From UBA2365 sp964594045 (GTDB lineage Bacteria; Bacteroidota; Bacteroidia; Chitinophagales; Saprospiraceae), in NCBI GenBank assembly GCA_964594045.1, contig CAZQKR010000068.1, positions 1 to 17,294 on the forward strand: a stretch of 17,294 nucleotides of DNA, read 5' to 3'. A model generated the notes under the pieces. It saw nothing but the letters and a program-made list of their open reading frames with translations, was not told where the DNA came from and searched no databases. Positions 6,881 through 14,399 of this stretch are shown here, piece by piece; positions within the stretch are counted from its first letter, which is position 1, and every line of letters starts with the position of its first letter. The translations under genes were made by a program, and so were the position numbers.

Positions 6881-8116
6881 TTACTCATACATCTGATAAC
6901 AGGCCATGCCGGTGAGATTCCGGACATACACTTTCCCGCTGGCATAGGATGGCGCAGTCCAGCTTTTACCCTTAATGGCCTGGGCGCTGGCTTTCTCCAC
7001 GAAAGCATCGGGATTGGCTTCCGCGATCACCAGAAGTCCCTGGTCGGAAAGGACCACCAGGTGGTTGTTGACCACGATCTGACTGCCTTTGCCATAGCCC
7101 CGTTTGCTCCATTTGAGCTCGCCGGTATCAGCAGAGATACATCGCAGGATCGCCACATTAAAACCATAGATAAACCCGTTGTGGTAGCTGGCGGTATTGA
7201 AGTCGGTCTGCAGATGGTCACCACGGGCTATTTCCGTGATCTTGTGTTGATCCATTTCAATGATCACGAATCCCGGACTCCTTACGCCAGACAGGAAAAG
7301 GCGGTTGGTGCCCAGCAATAAAGGCATGGTCGTGATCAGGCGGAATGGCATTTTATAGGTCCACAGGGTATCACCGTCGGGTTTCAGGGAATAGAGCCGG
7401 TCTCCGGATGCAAAGATGACCTGTTCTTCGTTGTCAATCTGCGCATAAAGCGGAGAATTGTAGAAAGGTTCCCCGTTCTGCGAATTCCAGAGAGGTTTCC
7501 CGGTGAACGGATCGAAAGCCATGAAGGCCTGGTTATCTTTTCCGCCAACTTCAACCACCAGCATTTCATTCACGACCACTGGCGATGAACTGTAACCCCA
7601 GCGCGGGCGCGTGCTTTGATACCCGGCTACAAGATCGTTTTGCCAGATCATAGTGCCATCGCTCGTTTTGTGAGCGCTGAGCTTTCCATTTCCGCTTAGG
7701 CAGAAGATCAGCCCGCCATGAAGAACAGGGGTAGACCGCGGACCGTGACCCCAGCCATCGATCTCAAAATACAGGCTGTCTATACGGCAACGCCATTTCT
7801 CAACTCCGGTCTGTGCATTGAAAGCCATGATGTATTCATTTCCATGCAGGCTGTCGGTTTTGTCGCTCGACATGGTGTACAGATCGTCATTGCGCACCAG
7901 CAATTCAGAGAAGGCAGAACCGATCTCCTTTTCCCAGACCATTTTGAGCCCGGGTGTCCGGTCAATAAATTCATCCTGCACATGTCCTGCCCCTCCGGGT
8001 CCCCTAAACCGGCTCCAGGAGTTCGGATCTCCGGTTTGTGCATGAATATCAGTGATCAATAATGCAGAGAATACAAAAAAGAAAAAAACAAGATGCTTAA
8101 AAAACCGCATAACCAT
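6881..8116 (-). CDS. Exported PQQ-like beta-propeller repeat protein
   Basis: This 411-residue protein starts at an ATG at 8116; a second ATG two codons on (8110) is equally possible. A signal peptide covers about residues 1-26 (hydrophobic core, cut after IHA). The mature protein opens with WSRFRGPGGAGHV, the usual entry of PQQ-like (pyrrolo-quinoline quinone/BamB-like) beta-propellers. Blades follow with repeated hallmarks such as VEKWRCRIDSLY, GTMIWQNDL, GKPLWNSQNG, DTLWTYKMP and GELKWSKRGYG. It has no haem-binding CxxCH and no obvious PQQ dehydrogenase ligand set, so it is more likely a binding or scaffolding propeller than an alcohol dehydrogenase. The next gene downstream (5612-6784) is also exported. 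Family confidence is high; the ligand is unknown. Confidence 0.88.
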   Translation of the reverse strand: MVMRFFKHLVFFFFVFSALLITDIHAQTGDPNSWSRFRGPGGAGHVQDEFIDRTPGLKMVWEKEIGSAFSELLVRNDDLYTMSSDKTDSLHGNEYIMAFNAQTGVEKWRCRIDSLYFEIDGWGHGPRSTPVLHGGLIFCLSGNGKLSAHKTSDGTMIWQNDLVAGYQSTRPRWGYSSSPVVVNEMLVVEVGGKDNQAFMAFDPFTGKPLWNSQNGEPFYNSPLYAQIDNEEQVIFASGDRLYSLKPDGDTLWTYKMPFRLITTMPLLLGTNRLFLSGVRSPGFVIIEMDQHKITEIARGDHLQTDFNTASYHNGFIYGFNVAILRCISADTGELKWSKRGYGKGSQIVVNNHLVVLSDQGLLVIAEANPDAFVEKASAQAIKGKSWTAPSYASGKVYVRNLTGMACYQMYE

Positions 8117-8146
8117 GGATATGATAAGTTATTGAAAGAAAACTGT

Positions 8147-8169
8147 GGATAGCTTTACGATAGCCATCC
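8147..8169. promoter_or_regulatory. Short inverted repeat upstream of the PQQ-propeller gene
   Basis: GGATAGCT (8147-8154) and AGCCATCC (8162-8169) form an 8-base inverted repeat with one mismatch and a 7-base spacer. It lies 30-53 bp upstream of the start codon of the minus-strand propeller gene. Its place fits an operator or 5'-UTR hairpin, but such a short repeat can arise by chance. Confidence 0.25.
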
Positions 8170-8392
8170 ATGCTTTAAAACTCAGACTGCAGCCCGGATA
8201 ATGAGCTCACGAATGTAGAAAATATCCTGTAGCCTGCCCTGAAAAAATACATGAATTAGTTGCCGATCCTTTTATTTAGAAGTGTTTAAAATTATATCAC
8301 CCTGTTAACCACCCGGCAAATCGGAGAAAAAGGATTGATATTACCGTTGGATAATTAACCGGAGAAAGGTTGATTGGAGTTAAGTTTTTACA

Positions 8393-8432
8393 CGGAGTTA
8401 CACAGCGGAGGTACAGAGTTACACAGAGAGGT
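8393..8432. repeat. CACAGAG-type direct repeat copy
   Basis: The text carries three imperfect direct repeats of GAGTTACACAG or a close variant (ACGGAGTTACACAGCGGAGG and AGAGTTACACAGAGAGG). It is related to the arms of the element at 1926-2056 and, on the other strand, to the CCTCTGTGGCCCTCTGTG core of the dispersed family further right. Confidence 0.55.
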
Positions 8433-8494
8433 AGTGTTGGTTTGCAACATAATTTGTTTAGGCTATTAAGAATTAAGGCTATATCCTGACGTTG

Positions 8495-8654
8495 TCTGAA
8501 GTTTGTAACTTCAAACTAGTATTTTTCTGACCTGATGTTTGGTCATTGATTAAAAGTATAGAGGAATCTTTTTTCCTGAAGTTACAAACTTCGTATCACT
8601 TTCTTGCCAATAAATGATGTATCAAAATATCCGTCTGAAGTTACAAACTTCAGA
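8495..8654. repeat. REP-like palindromes in inverted arrangement (REPIN-like)
   Basis: Three palindromes with TCTGAAGTT/AACTTCAGA arms and a 3-base loop are clustered here. The first (8495-8515, loop TGT, last arm slightly altered) is preceded by CGTTG. The second is degenerate (8576-8594). The third (8634-8654, loop ACA) lies in the opposite orientation and is followed by CAACG. The outer two thus form an inverted pair extending from CCTGACGTTG to CAACGCAGG, the layout of a REPIN. The downstream TTCTGACCTGATG of the first copy matches the TTCTGACCCGATG that follows each palindrome in the array at 16976-17294. Confidence 0.8.
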
Positions 8655-8691
8655 CAACGCAGGAATTTGTACCTTTTTTTCCGAGCCGTCA

Positions 8692-8710
8692 TTCCGGGCT
8701 TGACCCGGAA
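8692..8710. repeat. REP-like hairpin TTCCGGG/CCCGGAA
   Basis: TTCCGGG (8692-8698), a 5-base loop CTTGA, then CCCGGAA (8704-8710) form a perfect 7-bp stem. The context GTCATTCCGGG...CCCGGAACCCC resembles a REP-like sequence seen between genes in many bacteria. No T run follows, so it is not a typical intrinsic terminator. Confidence 0.6.
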
Positions 8711-8755
8711 CCCCCTCACCTTAACCATGCCTCTAAAAATAATGAAATTGCGGAT

Positions 8756-8858
8756 CAGGCCCTGATGCTCGCATTGCTCGATCAGGACAGGCCCTGATGC
8801 TCGCATTGTTCGATCAGGACAGGCCCTGATGCTCGCATTGCTCGATCAGGACAGGCCC
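8756..8858. repeat. 32-bp tandem repeat, three units plus a partial
   Basis: Units begin at 8756, 8788 and 8820, each CAGGCCCTGATGCTCGCATT followed by GCTCGATCAGGA (one T for C in unit 2). A partial unit starts at 8852 and runs into CAGGCCCGCAATGACC. Each unit contains ATCAGG...CCTGAT arms, and CATTGC/GCAATG arms close a hairpin over 8838-8866. The flanking GATCAGG...CCCGCAATGACC recurs at 13254-13272, so this is an expanded member of a dispersed REP-like family. Confidence 0.9.
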
Positions 8859-8950
8859 GCAATGACCAACCGACATTAATATTGAAAATTGTGAAGTGGT
8901 ATCCTGCTTTTCTCCAAAACAATTCCAGTCAATCTCTACAAACAAATTTC

Positions 8951-9150
8951 TTCTGTGTAACTATGTGGCCTATGTGCCTATGTGGTGAAAAAATCAGAAT
9001 TTCATCATCAAAATGATTCCGGATCAAATACTTAACCCTCTGAGGCCCTCTGTGCAAAACTCTGTGGCCCTCTGTGTAACAACACTTTTGAAAGTTTCAC
9101 GAAGTCCCGATTTCTACTATATTGACTTTCAACTTTCTACTTAATCGTGC
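8951..9150. repeat. Dispersed ~175-bp repeat, copy A
   Basis: Copy A has these blocks in order: TATGTGGTGAAAAAATC, AATTTCATCATC, GGATCAAATACTTAACC, two CTCTG(T/A)GGCCCTCTGTG blocks, AACACTTTTGAAAGTTTCAC, GAAGTCCCG, GACTTTCAACTTTCTACTTA and ATCGTGCC. The same order recurs at once in copy B (9147-9322) and, without the left part, in copy C (10045-10153). It has no terminal inverted repeats that I can define and no open frame. Confidence 0.85.
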
Positions 9151-9322
9151 CTATATCGTGAAAAAATATGAATTTCATCAATATAATTATTACAAATCAA
9201 CTACTTAAACCTCTGTGGCCCTCTATGCAAAACTCTGTGGCCCTCTGTGCAACAGCTCTTTTGAAAGTTACACGAAGTCCCGCTCTCTACTTTATGGACT
9301 TTCAATTTCTACTCAATCGTGC
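9147..9322. repeat. Dispersed ~175-bp repeat, copy B
   Basis: Copy B follows copy A directly in the same orientation: GTGCCTATATCGTGAAAAAA, AATTTCATCAA, CAAATCAACTACTTAAACC, CTCTGTGGCCCTCTATG, CTCTGTGGCCCTCTGTGC, AACAGCTCTTTTGAAAGTTA, CACGAAGTCCCGC, GACTTTCAATTTCTACTC and AATCGTGC. It ends about 110 bp before the antitoxin start codon. Confidence 0.85.
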
Positions 9323-9400
9323 ATTCTATTACAAAACCACAACTTTAAAACAAAACCTCTAATATCATCTTCACCAAACATTAAAAATCAGACAATATCG

Positions 9401-9408
9401 TATATTTG
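9401..9408 (+). promoter_or_regulatory. Candidate -7 box of the toxin-antitoxin operon
   Basis: TATATTTG matches the Bacteroidota -7 consensus TAnnTTTG and lies 25 bp before the antitoxin ATG, giving a short A-rich leader. I see no good -33 TTTG element at the usual distance, so the call rests on one box and its position. Confidence 0.45.
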
Positions 9409-9433
9409 CATTTAAAAAATATAAATCACCAAT

Positions 9434-9682
9434 ATGATCACTTTCACTTCCACATTACCCGACGAAATCATCGCAAAGCTGAACAAGCTTGCAGAAACCC
9501 TTAAAGTCCCTAAAAACAAGATCATCGAAAGGGCATTGACCCGATATATTGAGGAGATCGAACGGCAGATGTTCATCAGATCCTACCAGCAACTCGCAGA
9601 TGATCCTGACCTGCTCAACCTGGCAGAAGAAAGTATGGAAGATTATGAAGCGGAACTAAAAAAATGGGATGAAACAAGGTGA
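9434..9682 (+). CDS. Ribbon-helix-helix (CopG/RHH_1-type) antitoxin
   Basis: This 82-residue protein starts at an ATG. Residues 2-45 fit a ribbon-helix-helix DNA-binding fold: a strand (ITFTSTLP), a first helix (DEIIAKLNKLAETL), a turn (KVPKN) and a second helix (KIIERALTRYIEEIER). The acidic C-terminal tail (about 55-82, rich in Asp and Glu) is typical of an antitoxin segment that covers the toxin. The gene overlaps the downstream MazF-type toxin gene by 14 bp in another frame, the classic coupled arrangement. Proteins of this class usually bind their own promoter as dimers and repress the operon together with the toxin. The antitoxin role is inferred from the fold and from the overlapping partner. 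Confidence 0.88.
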   Translation: MITFTSTLPDEIIAKLNKLAETLKVPKNKIIERALTRYIEEIERQMFIRSYQQLADDPDLLNLAEESMEDYEAELKKWDETR

Positions 9683-10001
9683 GATCTGGATGGCAAAACT
9701 GGACCCCACCATGGACAGCGAACAAAAAGGCACCAGACCGGTGGTGATCATCAGTGGCAATGCAATGAACAACCATTTCGGCCTGGTCATCATTTGCCCG
9801 ATATCCTCCAGGATCAAGCATTTTATCGGAGACCTGATCCTACTGCCAACTGTGGATAACGGCTTATCCGAAAAATCTGAAGTATTGGTATTTCAGGTCA
9901 GAACCCTCAGCAAAAACAGGTTGATCCGTAAAACCGGACAGATCACCGAAAAAGAACTATCCGACCTGATCACCAACCTGAATAAAATACTTAAATACTG
10001 A
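9669..10001 (+). CDS. MazF/PemK-family endoribonuclease toxin
   Basis: This 110-residue protein is a typical full-length MazF/PemK toxin, a sequence-specific mRNA interferase. It has the N-terminal KQGEIWMAKLDP strand, the KGTRPVVIIS motif (the Arg at 23 is the usual catalytic residue), the LVIICPISS strand with the conserved Pro-x-Ser/Thr pattern, SEVLVFQVRTLSKNRL, and the final TGQITEKELSDLITNLNKIL helix. The start codon lies inside the antitoxin gene (14-bp overlap), so translation is probably coupled. Copies of one dispersed repeat lie on both sides of the pair (9147-9322 and 10045-10153) in the same orientation. The family call is firm; the cleavage site and target RNAs cannot be read from sequence. 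Confidence 0.93.
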   Translation: MKQGEIWMAKLDPTMDSEQKGTRPVVIISGNAMNNHFGLVIICPISSRIKHFIGDLILLPTVDNGLSEKSEVLVFQVRTLSKNRLIRKTGQITEKELSDLITNLNKILKY

Positions 10002-10044
10002 ACAGGACCCATGCTATGTCTTCCCGGAAAAAGTATATGATGGC

Positions 10045-10153
10045 GGATCAAATACTGAACCCTCTGTGGCCCTCTGTGTAACAGCTCTTTTGAAAGTTGC
10101 ACGAAGTCCCGCTTTCTACTTTACGAACTTTCAACTTTTTACTCAATCACGCC
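10045..10153. repeat. Dispersed ~175-bp repeat, copy C (partial)
   Basis: This copy starts at GGATCAAATACTGAACCCTC, has a single CTCTGTGGCCCTCTGTG block, then AACAGCTCTTTTGAAAGTTG, CACGAAGTCCCGC, GAACTTTCAACTTTTTACTC and AATCACGCC. It matches the right part of copies A and B in the same orientation and begins 44 bp after the toxin stop codon. Confidence 0.85.
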
Positions 10154-10201
10154 CTTTATGGTGAAAACAAATGAAATAAATCAAAGTAAACAATCAACTG
10201 T

Positions 10202-10819
10202 CTATTTAGGTTTAGCATATCTAGCCATGAAATACAGACCCAAGCGGAGTGAATCGACAACAAATCTTGCATCATCTTCAATAGTTCCCTTTGCCGGAAA
10301 TGAAATTAACAGAGTTGATCGTAAAGTTACGCATTTTTCTTCTTCACTAAGATCCAGCCAATTATGCGTACCATAAAAATGGGTCATATTGGGATCACTC
10401 CCACTCCTGACAAAAGTATAATTAAAAGTCAAACCTAAGTCAGCATACCCGCTGACCGTACATCCACCCTTGCTTTCAATAGGAGTATATATGTAAGCAG
10501 AAGCTTCAGTCCATAGGTCATTACCAAACTCATCTTCATAACATCTGCAATCTTTATAAATCCTTGTAATTTCGAACCTGGAAGTACCACCTGCTAAATT
10601 CGAATGACCAACCTGAAAAAAAGGTCCTACACCACTTAACAATTCATTCAGGGTCACTTTATACTTATAGGTAGTTTTATCAAAGACCTCTTCACCGCAT
10701 TTCCCGGAAGAAGTATCGATGAGTCCGCAGCCGGAAATTAATATCATAAACAACACCAACAGAGTAAATCGGATCAAAGAGATCCAAGCAAAACGGTTTG
10801 AATTGGTTTGATTTTTCAT
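10202..10819 (-). CDS. Lipoprotein of unknown function
   Basis: I chose the ATG at 10819 (205 residues). A longer frame begins ten codons upstream, but its first codon is TTG. Residues 1-31 form a lipoprotein signal: a basic start, a hydrophobic core (about 12-27) and the lipobox LISGC with Cys31 as the acylated residue. The mature part has five further Cys, including CRC in IYKDCRCYEDEF, and a beta-rich pattern with many aromatic residues (SAYIYTPIESKGGCTVSGYADLGLTF). I recognise no family. The protein is probably anchored in the inner or outer membrane facing the periplasm or surface. It is followed on the same strand by the larger lipoprotein at 10994-13003, about 175 bp upstream, so co-transcription is possible but not shown. 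Confidence 0.75.
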   Translation of the reverse strand: MKNQTNSNRFAWISLIRFTLLVLFMILISGCGLIDTSSGKCGEEVFDKTTYKYKVTLNELLSGVGPFFQVGHSNLAGGTSRFEITRIYKDCRCYEDEFGNDLWTEASAYIYTPIESKGGCTVSGYADLGLTFNYTFVRSGSDPNMTHFYGTHNWLDLSEEEKCVTLRSTLLISFPAKGTIEDDARFVVDSLRLGLYFMARYAKPK

Positions 10820-10993
10820 GCTTTGGAGTATTAGATTTTTAAATGACAAAATATTCTTTCTTTTAACAGTTATTCCTCAAACTCAAAGCCACCTCCAACT
10901 TCAGCAGGTTCTTTCCATGATCTGTAATGGAAGTTCAGCCTCGATAAATTTGAACTTTCATCCTTAAATAGACATCTTGATCTCTACAAGCTA

Positions 10994-13003
10994 TTATTTC
11001 TGAATTTTCAAATTGAAGTAAGAATCAGGTTCACAAAATCCCGTGAATTTTTGCCCTGTACCGTAATCGAAAGTTATTTGGCTTAAATTATTGCACGCAC
11101 TGCTACCATTTTTAATGTATGTATATTCGTTATTAACTTCGGTTACATCCAACCCGCTACCTTTGATCAAAACAACTTCAATATTATTAAGCGTAAACTT
11201 AATTGTCAGGTTTAAAATCTTAGACTTTGTTGCATTAAACTCGGCGTCCATTACAAAACCAGCTGTATTATTTTGTTCGTTGATATAGGTTTCACTGTAC
11301 TTATAAGTGTTTCCATTCCAATAACCTATAAAAGTAAAATTATTCTTTAATTTTTCCCAGTCAAAATCATAATCAAACTTACTTCCACTGACGCCTATGT
11401 AATAAAACAAAAATTTCAAATAATTTTTCTTTGCAGGTTTTTCAATTCTTGTCTTGAATTCTGCATTCCATCCATCCAAATAATCCCCTCCGAATTCTGA
11501 GGTCAGCTTACAATCAATTCTGTAAGTGATCAAAGAGGTGTCTCCTTCATTTTTGAGCCATAATGAAGTATCGAGTGTGATATTCAGCATTTTGGGTTTT
11601 TTGTCTGTTCCCAGTTGAACAGGATAATCTTTGGAAAGGGTTTGTTTGTTGGTTTTTAAGTTGGTCAGCTTAACATTAACGTTGCAGTCTTTCGCTTTAT
11701 CAAGATCAGCATTATACAATTGCAAATTCATGATCAAGGTTTTAACCTTTTCAATATATTGAACCTTATCGTAATTAGCAGCCACCCATCCATAGCCGGA
11801 AGGCTGTGTAGGATCAATTTTACAATAAATGTATGATTTTTTATTGTTAACAACTTTTTCGAATTTTAATTGCATTTCGGAAGGATACTGTGGAAAACCA
11901 ATCGTTTGAAGTGCTCGGGCTGAATGAACCGGACTACCCGCATACATGATCATGTAAAATGTTGTAGGAGCGGCACCTTCAATAAACCACTTCCATTTCC
12001 GATAAGTATACATAGTGCCTTCATCTTTATTTGGTGGGTCTGTAGCTTTGCTGTCATGCAATATCAGTTCATAGTCATTGTATCCTGAAGAGTTTAATAC
12101 CGTTCTGTATCCAACTATGAGTACCGCGTGAGCTGATTCCAGGTTGGGCAACCAGATTATGATCGGTTTATCTTCATCCAGTCGTTTTATAATGGCCCGC
12201 AGAAGGTTTGATTTGCTGAAATAACCCTCTGTTTTCCCACCGGCACCACCTGTAAGCAGGTTGAATTTCTTGTACAACACTTTCATAAAACTCCAATGGT
12301 CGATACCTGCATCCACACCTATCTGCATTTCTTTAAGAAAATCCTTGATCTCAACCTCAGTGCTTTCATCTGTATAAGGCATATATGCTTTGGCAAGCAT
12401 GGTAGCATCTGCTGCCCAGCAGGTACCTCCAACCTGCATATAATATGGCATGGGTATTAATTTAGACTCAGATCCGAATTCGGGTTTATCTCCCCATTCA
12501 ACGATCCATCTCTTCTTCTGGATCAACTGATTCGGTGGATTTCGCAAGGTAAAATTGGTGATTTTAATACTGCCGACATTTTTGTCATAGGAAAATGCCG
12601 GCTGCTCTCCTTCGATGGTCTCCGGATCATAATTAAAGACGGCCACATATTCCGGATCTTTATCCGGGGGACACGGGAATGTGAGATCCACTTTTGTACC
12701 TATCGGCAAACCGCTGATATCATAGCAGTTTCGGTTCTCGACGGAACCGAATATCTGCTCATTGGCGATCTTGGAAATGGTGACCGTATAATCGCTTGTC
12801 AAAACGCCCTTGGGAACTACCAGCGTTGTCCCGTCATCATAGACCAGCATGCCTCCCTGGGCACCAATGACCACCGTTTTACTGGAGATAATGGATTCAG
12901 GGATATCCTGATCATCGATCGGATCATCATCTATATTGCAGGTGGTCAGACACAATGTGGAGATGATCAAAAGAAAATAATATAAATAGGAAAGAGCTTT
13001 CAT
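10994..13003 (-). CDS. Lipoprotein with ZU5-like and C39/papain-like cysteine peptidase domains
   Basis: This 669-residue protein starts at an ATG. A lipoprotein signal runs to Cys22 (LTTC), followed by an Asp-rich linker that is common in surface lipoproteins. Residues about 36-155 look like a ZU5-type beta domain (IGAQGGMLVYDDGTTLVVPKG), often placed before other modules. Residues about 180-355 look like a C39-type/AvrRpt2-like papain-fold peptidase: MPYYMQVGGTCWAADATM, with Gln190 as oxyanion residue and Cys195 as nucleophile, AHAVLIVGY with His292, and ILHDSKA with Asp317 as the third residue. The C-terminal 300 residues look beta-rich and are not assigned. The catalytic residues are all present, so activity is plausible. 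It may process peptides or a partner protein at the cell surface. Confidence 0.82.
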   Translation of the reverse strand: MKALSYLYYFLLIISTLCLTTCNIDDDPIDDQDIPESIISSKTVVIGAQGGMLVYDDGTTLVVPKGVLTSDYTVTISKIANEQIFGSVENRNCYDISGLPIGTKVDLTFPCPPDKDPEYVAVFNYDPETIEGEQPAFSYDKNVGSIKITNFTLRNPPNQLIQKKRWIVEWGDKPEFGSESKLIPMPYYMQVGGTCWAADATMLAKAYMPYTDESTEVEIKDFLKEMQIGVDAGIDHWSFMKVLYKKFNLLTGGAGGKTEGYFSKSNLLRAIIKRLDEDKPIIIWLPNLESAHAVLIVGYRTVLNSSGYNDYELILHDSKATDPPNKDEGTMYTYRKWKWFIEGAAPTTFYMIMYAGSPVHSARALQTIGFPQYPSEMQLKFEKVVNNKKSYIYCKIDPTQPSGYGWVAANYDKVQYIEKVKTLIMNLQLYNADLDKAKDCNVNVKLTNLKTNKQTLSKDYPVQLGTDKKPKMLNITLDTSLWLKNEGDTSLITYRIDCKLTSEFGGDYLDGWNAEFKTRIEKPAKKNYLKFLFYYIGVSGSKFDYDFDWEKLKNNFTFIGYWNGNTYKYSETYINEQNNTAGFVMDAEFNATKSKILNLTIKFTLNNIEVVLIKGSGLDVTEVNNEYTYIKNGSSACNNLSQITFDYGTGQKFTGFCEPDSYFNLKIQK

Positions 13004-13284
13004 GTTTAGTCAGGTTAATTGGATGATGAAAAAATTGAAAGTAAAAGTGAGCAGGTTTTTTAACTGTTGACCAAACTAGGGAAAGGCAATCCCCTTTTCC
13101 ATAATAAACTTAACTTCAGGCAAAAGTTCCATTCATCTTATTTGCTACAAAGCTATTACAAATATGCGCTTTTGTCAATAGGAATCAGTTGATCAAAAGC
13201 AAATAAAATCATGTGGTGATAGCACAACAGGTGTCACTGAGAACGGGATTTCAGATCAGGCCCGCAATGACCATCAGACCTCAC
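13004..13284. other. Intergenic stretch with a REP-like remnant
   Basis: This region separates the peptidase lipoprotein gene from the hypE terminator. It holds no gene. The only recognisable element is GATCAGG (13254-13260) followed by CCCGCAATGACC (13261-13272), a copy of the edge of the 32-bp tandem repeat at 8756-8858. The upstream region of the peptidase gene (13004-13100) is AT-rich without a clear TAnnTTTG box. Confidence 0.5.
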
Positions 13285-13320
13285 AAAAAAAAAGAGATGA
13301 ACCGCTTTCGACCATCTCCT
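13285..13320 (-). terminator. Intrinsic terminator downstream of hypE
   Basis: On the minus strand the stem GAGATG, a loop that contains CGAAAGCG, and CATCTC is followed at once by nine T residues. On the plus strand this appears as the A run 13285-13293, GAGATG 13294-13299 and CATCTC 13313-13318. It lies about 120 bp after the hypE stop codon and fits a rho-independent terminator of the hypD-hypE transcript. Confidence 0.75.
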
Positions 13321-13437
13321 TTTCATTAAGAGTATATTGCTTTTTCAACTATGAAAAAAACTTACAATCAGCTAACGAACAAAAGCATTCAGCCGCTTCC
13401 TGACATCTCAAAATAATTATAAAATTTCCTGAAATTG

Positions 13438-14373
13438 TCAATGCCCGACCATTACGGGCAATCCATAACGCTCAAATACCGCCCTGATCTCATCCAGCTC
13501 ATTGCTTTCCGGAACACGGAATCCATGGTCAGGACATGCCAGCCCCAATTTATCATATTTTGCCGATCCCGCCACATGGTAAGGCAACAATTGGATACCT
13601 ATCGGCATCGTCGCCAATCCGGAAATGAAGGATGCAGAAGCTTCTGCATTCTCCACCGTTGCATTCACCCCGCTGATCACCGGGATCCGTATCATGATAT
13701 CCACGCCAAGACGGGAAATTAACTGCAGATTTTTCAGGATCAGCTCATTGCGAACACCTGTCCAGCGCCGGTGCTGATCACTGTCCATCATCTTCAGATC
13801 GTACAGGAACAATTCCGTCCGTTCTGCCGCGGACAGGATCACATCTTTTCTGACAAAGCCGGAAGTATCTACTGCCCTGTGAATACCCAGTTCGCCGCAT
13901 GCATCCAGGAGTTCAAAGGTGAACGCAGGCTCGATCAGCGGCTCACCTCCCGAAAGGGTCACGCCCCCACCCGATTGTTTCATGAATGGTATTTCCCTGG
14001 TGATCATCTCCAACAGTTGATCGATACTGTAATATTGTGCAGACATTTCGGTTGCCATAGTGGGACAAACTTCTGCACACTTTCCACACAATATACACAA
14101 TTCCCTGTCTGTAACAATTCCTTCACCGGTCAATCTGGCCGCATCCTGTTCGCATACTTCCACACAATCCCGGCATCCGATACATTTTGAGCTGGAATAC
14201 ATTTTTTCAACACCAACTGATATTCCTTCGGGATTATGACACCACAAACAGGCCAACGGACATGACTTCATGAAGATGGTCACACGGATGCCCGGACCAT
14301 CATTGATGGAAAACCGCCTGATATCGAAGATCAGCCGTTCATTTTTTTGATTGATCAATGCATTTTTTCCCAT
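13438..14373 (-). CDS. hypE: Glycyl radical enzyme activase (radical SAM, HypE-type)
   Basis: This 311-residue protein generates the glycyl radical on its partner enzyme by reductive cleavage of S-adenosylmethionine. I chose the ATG at 14373; the frame extends one codon to a TTG. The radical-SAM motif is C38-x3-C42-x2-C45, preceded by FSINDGPGIRVTIFMKSCP. Two ferredoxin-type clusters follow at C64/C67/C70/C74 and C93/C96/C99/C103, as in the activases of non-PFL glycyl radical enzymes. The SAM-binding SGGEP motif is at 141-145 and the YDLKMMD strand near 191-197. The gene begins 26 bp after the HypD-like gene ends and is followed by a terminator, so the two form an operon. The symbol is inferred from the partner gene. 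It could equally be called a PflA-like activase. Confidence 0.9.
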   Translation of the reverse strand: MGKNALINQKNERLIFDIRRFSINDGPGIRVTIFMKSCPLACLWCHNPEGISVGVEKMYSSSKCIGCRDCVEVCEQDAARLTGEGIVTDRELCILCGKCAEVCPTMATEMSAQYYSIDQLLEMITREIPFMKQSGGGVTLSGGEPLIEPAFTFELLDACGELGIHRAVDTSGFVRKDVILSAAERTELFLYDLKMMDSDQHRRWTGVRNELILKNLQLISRLGVDIMIRIPVISGVNATVENAEASASFISGLATMPIGIQLLPYHVAGSAKYDKLGLACPDHGFRVPESNELDEIRAVFERYGLPVMVGH

Positions 14374-14399
14374 CAACTCAATATGTCAACATAAAATGA

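Larger units (their letters stand above)
8170..8950. other. Repeat-rich intergenic region without genes
   Basis: This is the left part of a 1.3-kb region with no supportable gene between the PQQ-propeller gene and the toxin-antitoxin pair. It contains a CACAGAG-type segment (8393-8432), three TCTGAAGTT palindromes (8495-8654), a CCGGG hairpin (8692-8710) and a 32-bp tandem repeat (8756-8858), each listed separately. The short frame at 8582-8806 consists only of repeat sequence and is not a gene. Confidence 0.6.

Noticed and set aside
8582..8806. 74-codon minus-strand frame
   Set aside because: It consists of the palindromes and the 32-bp tandem repeat, so its openness is incidental.
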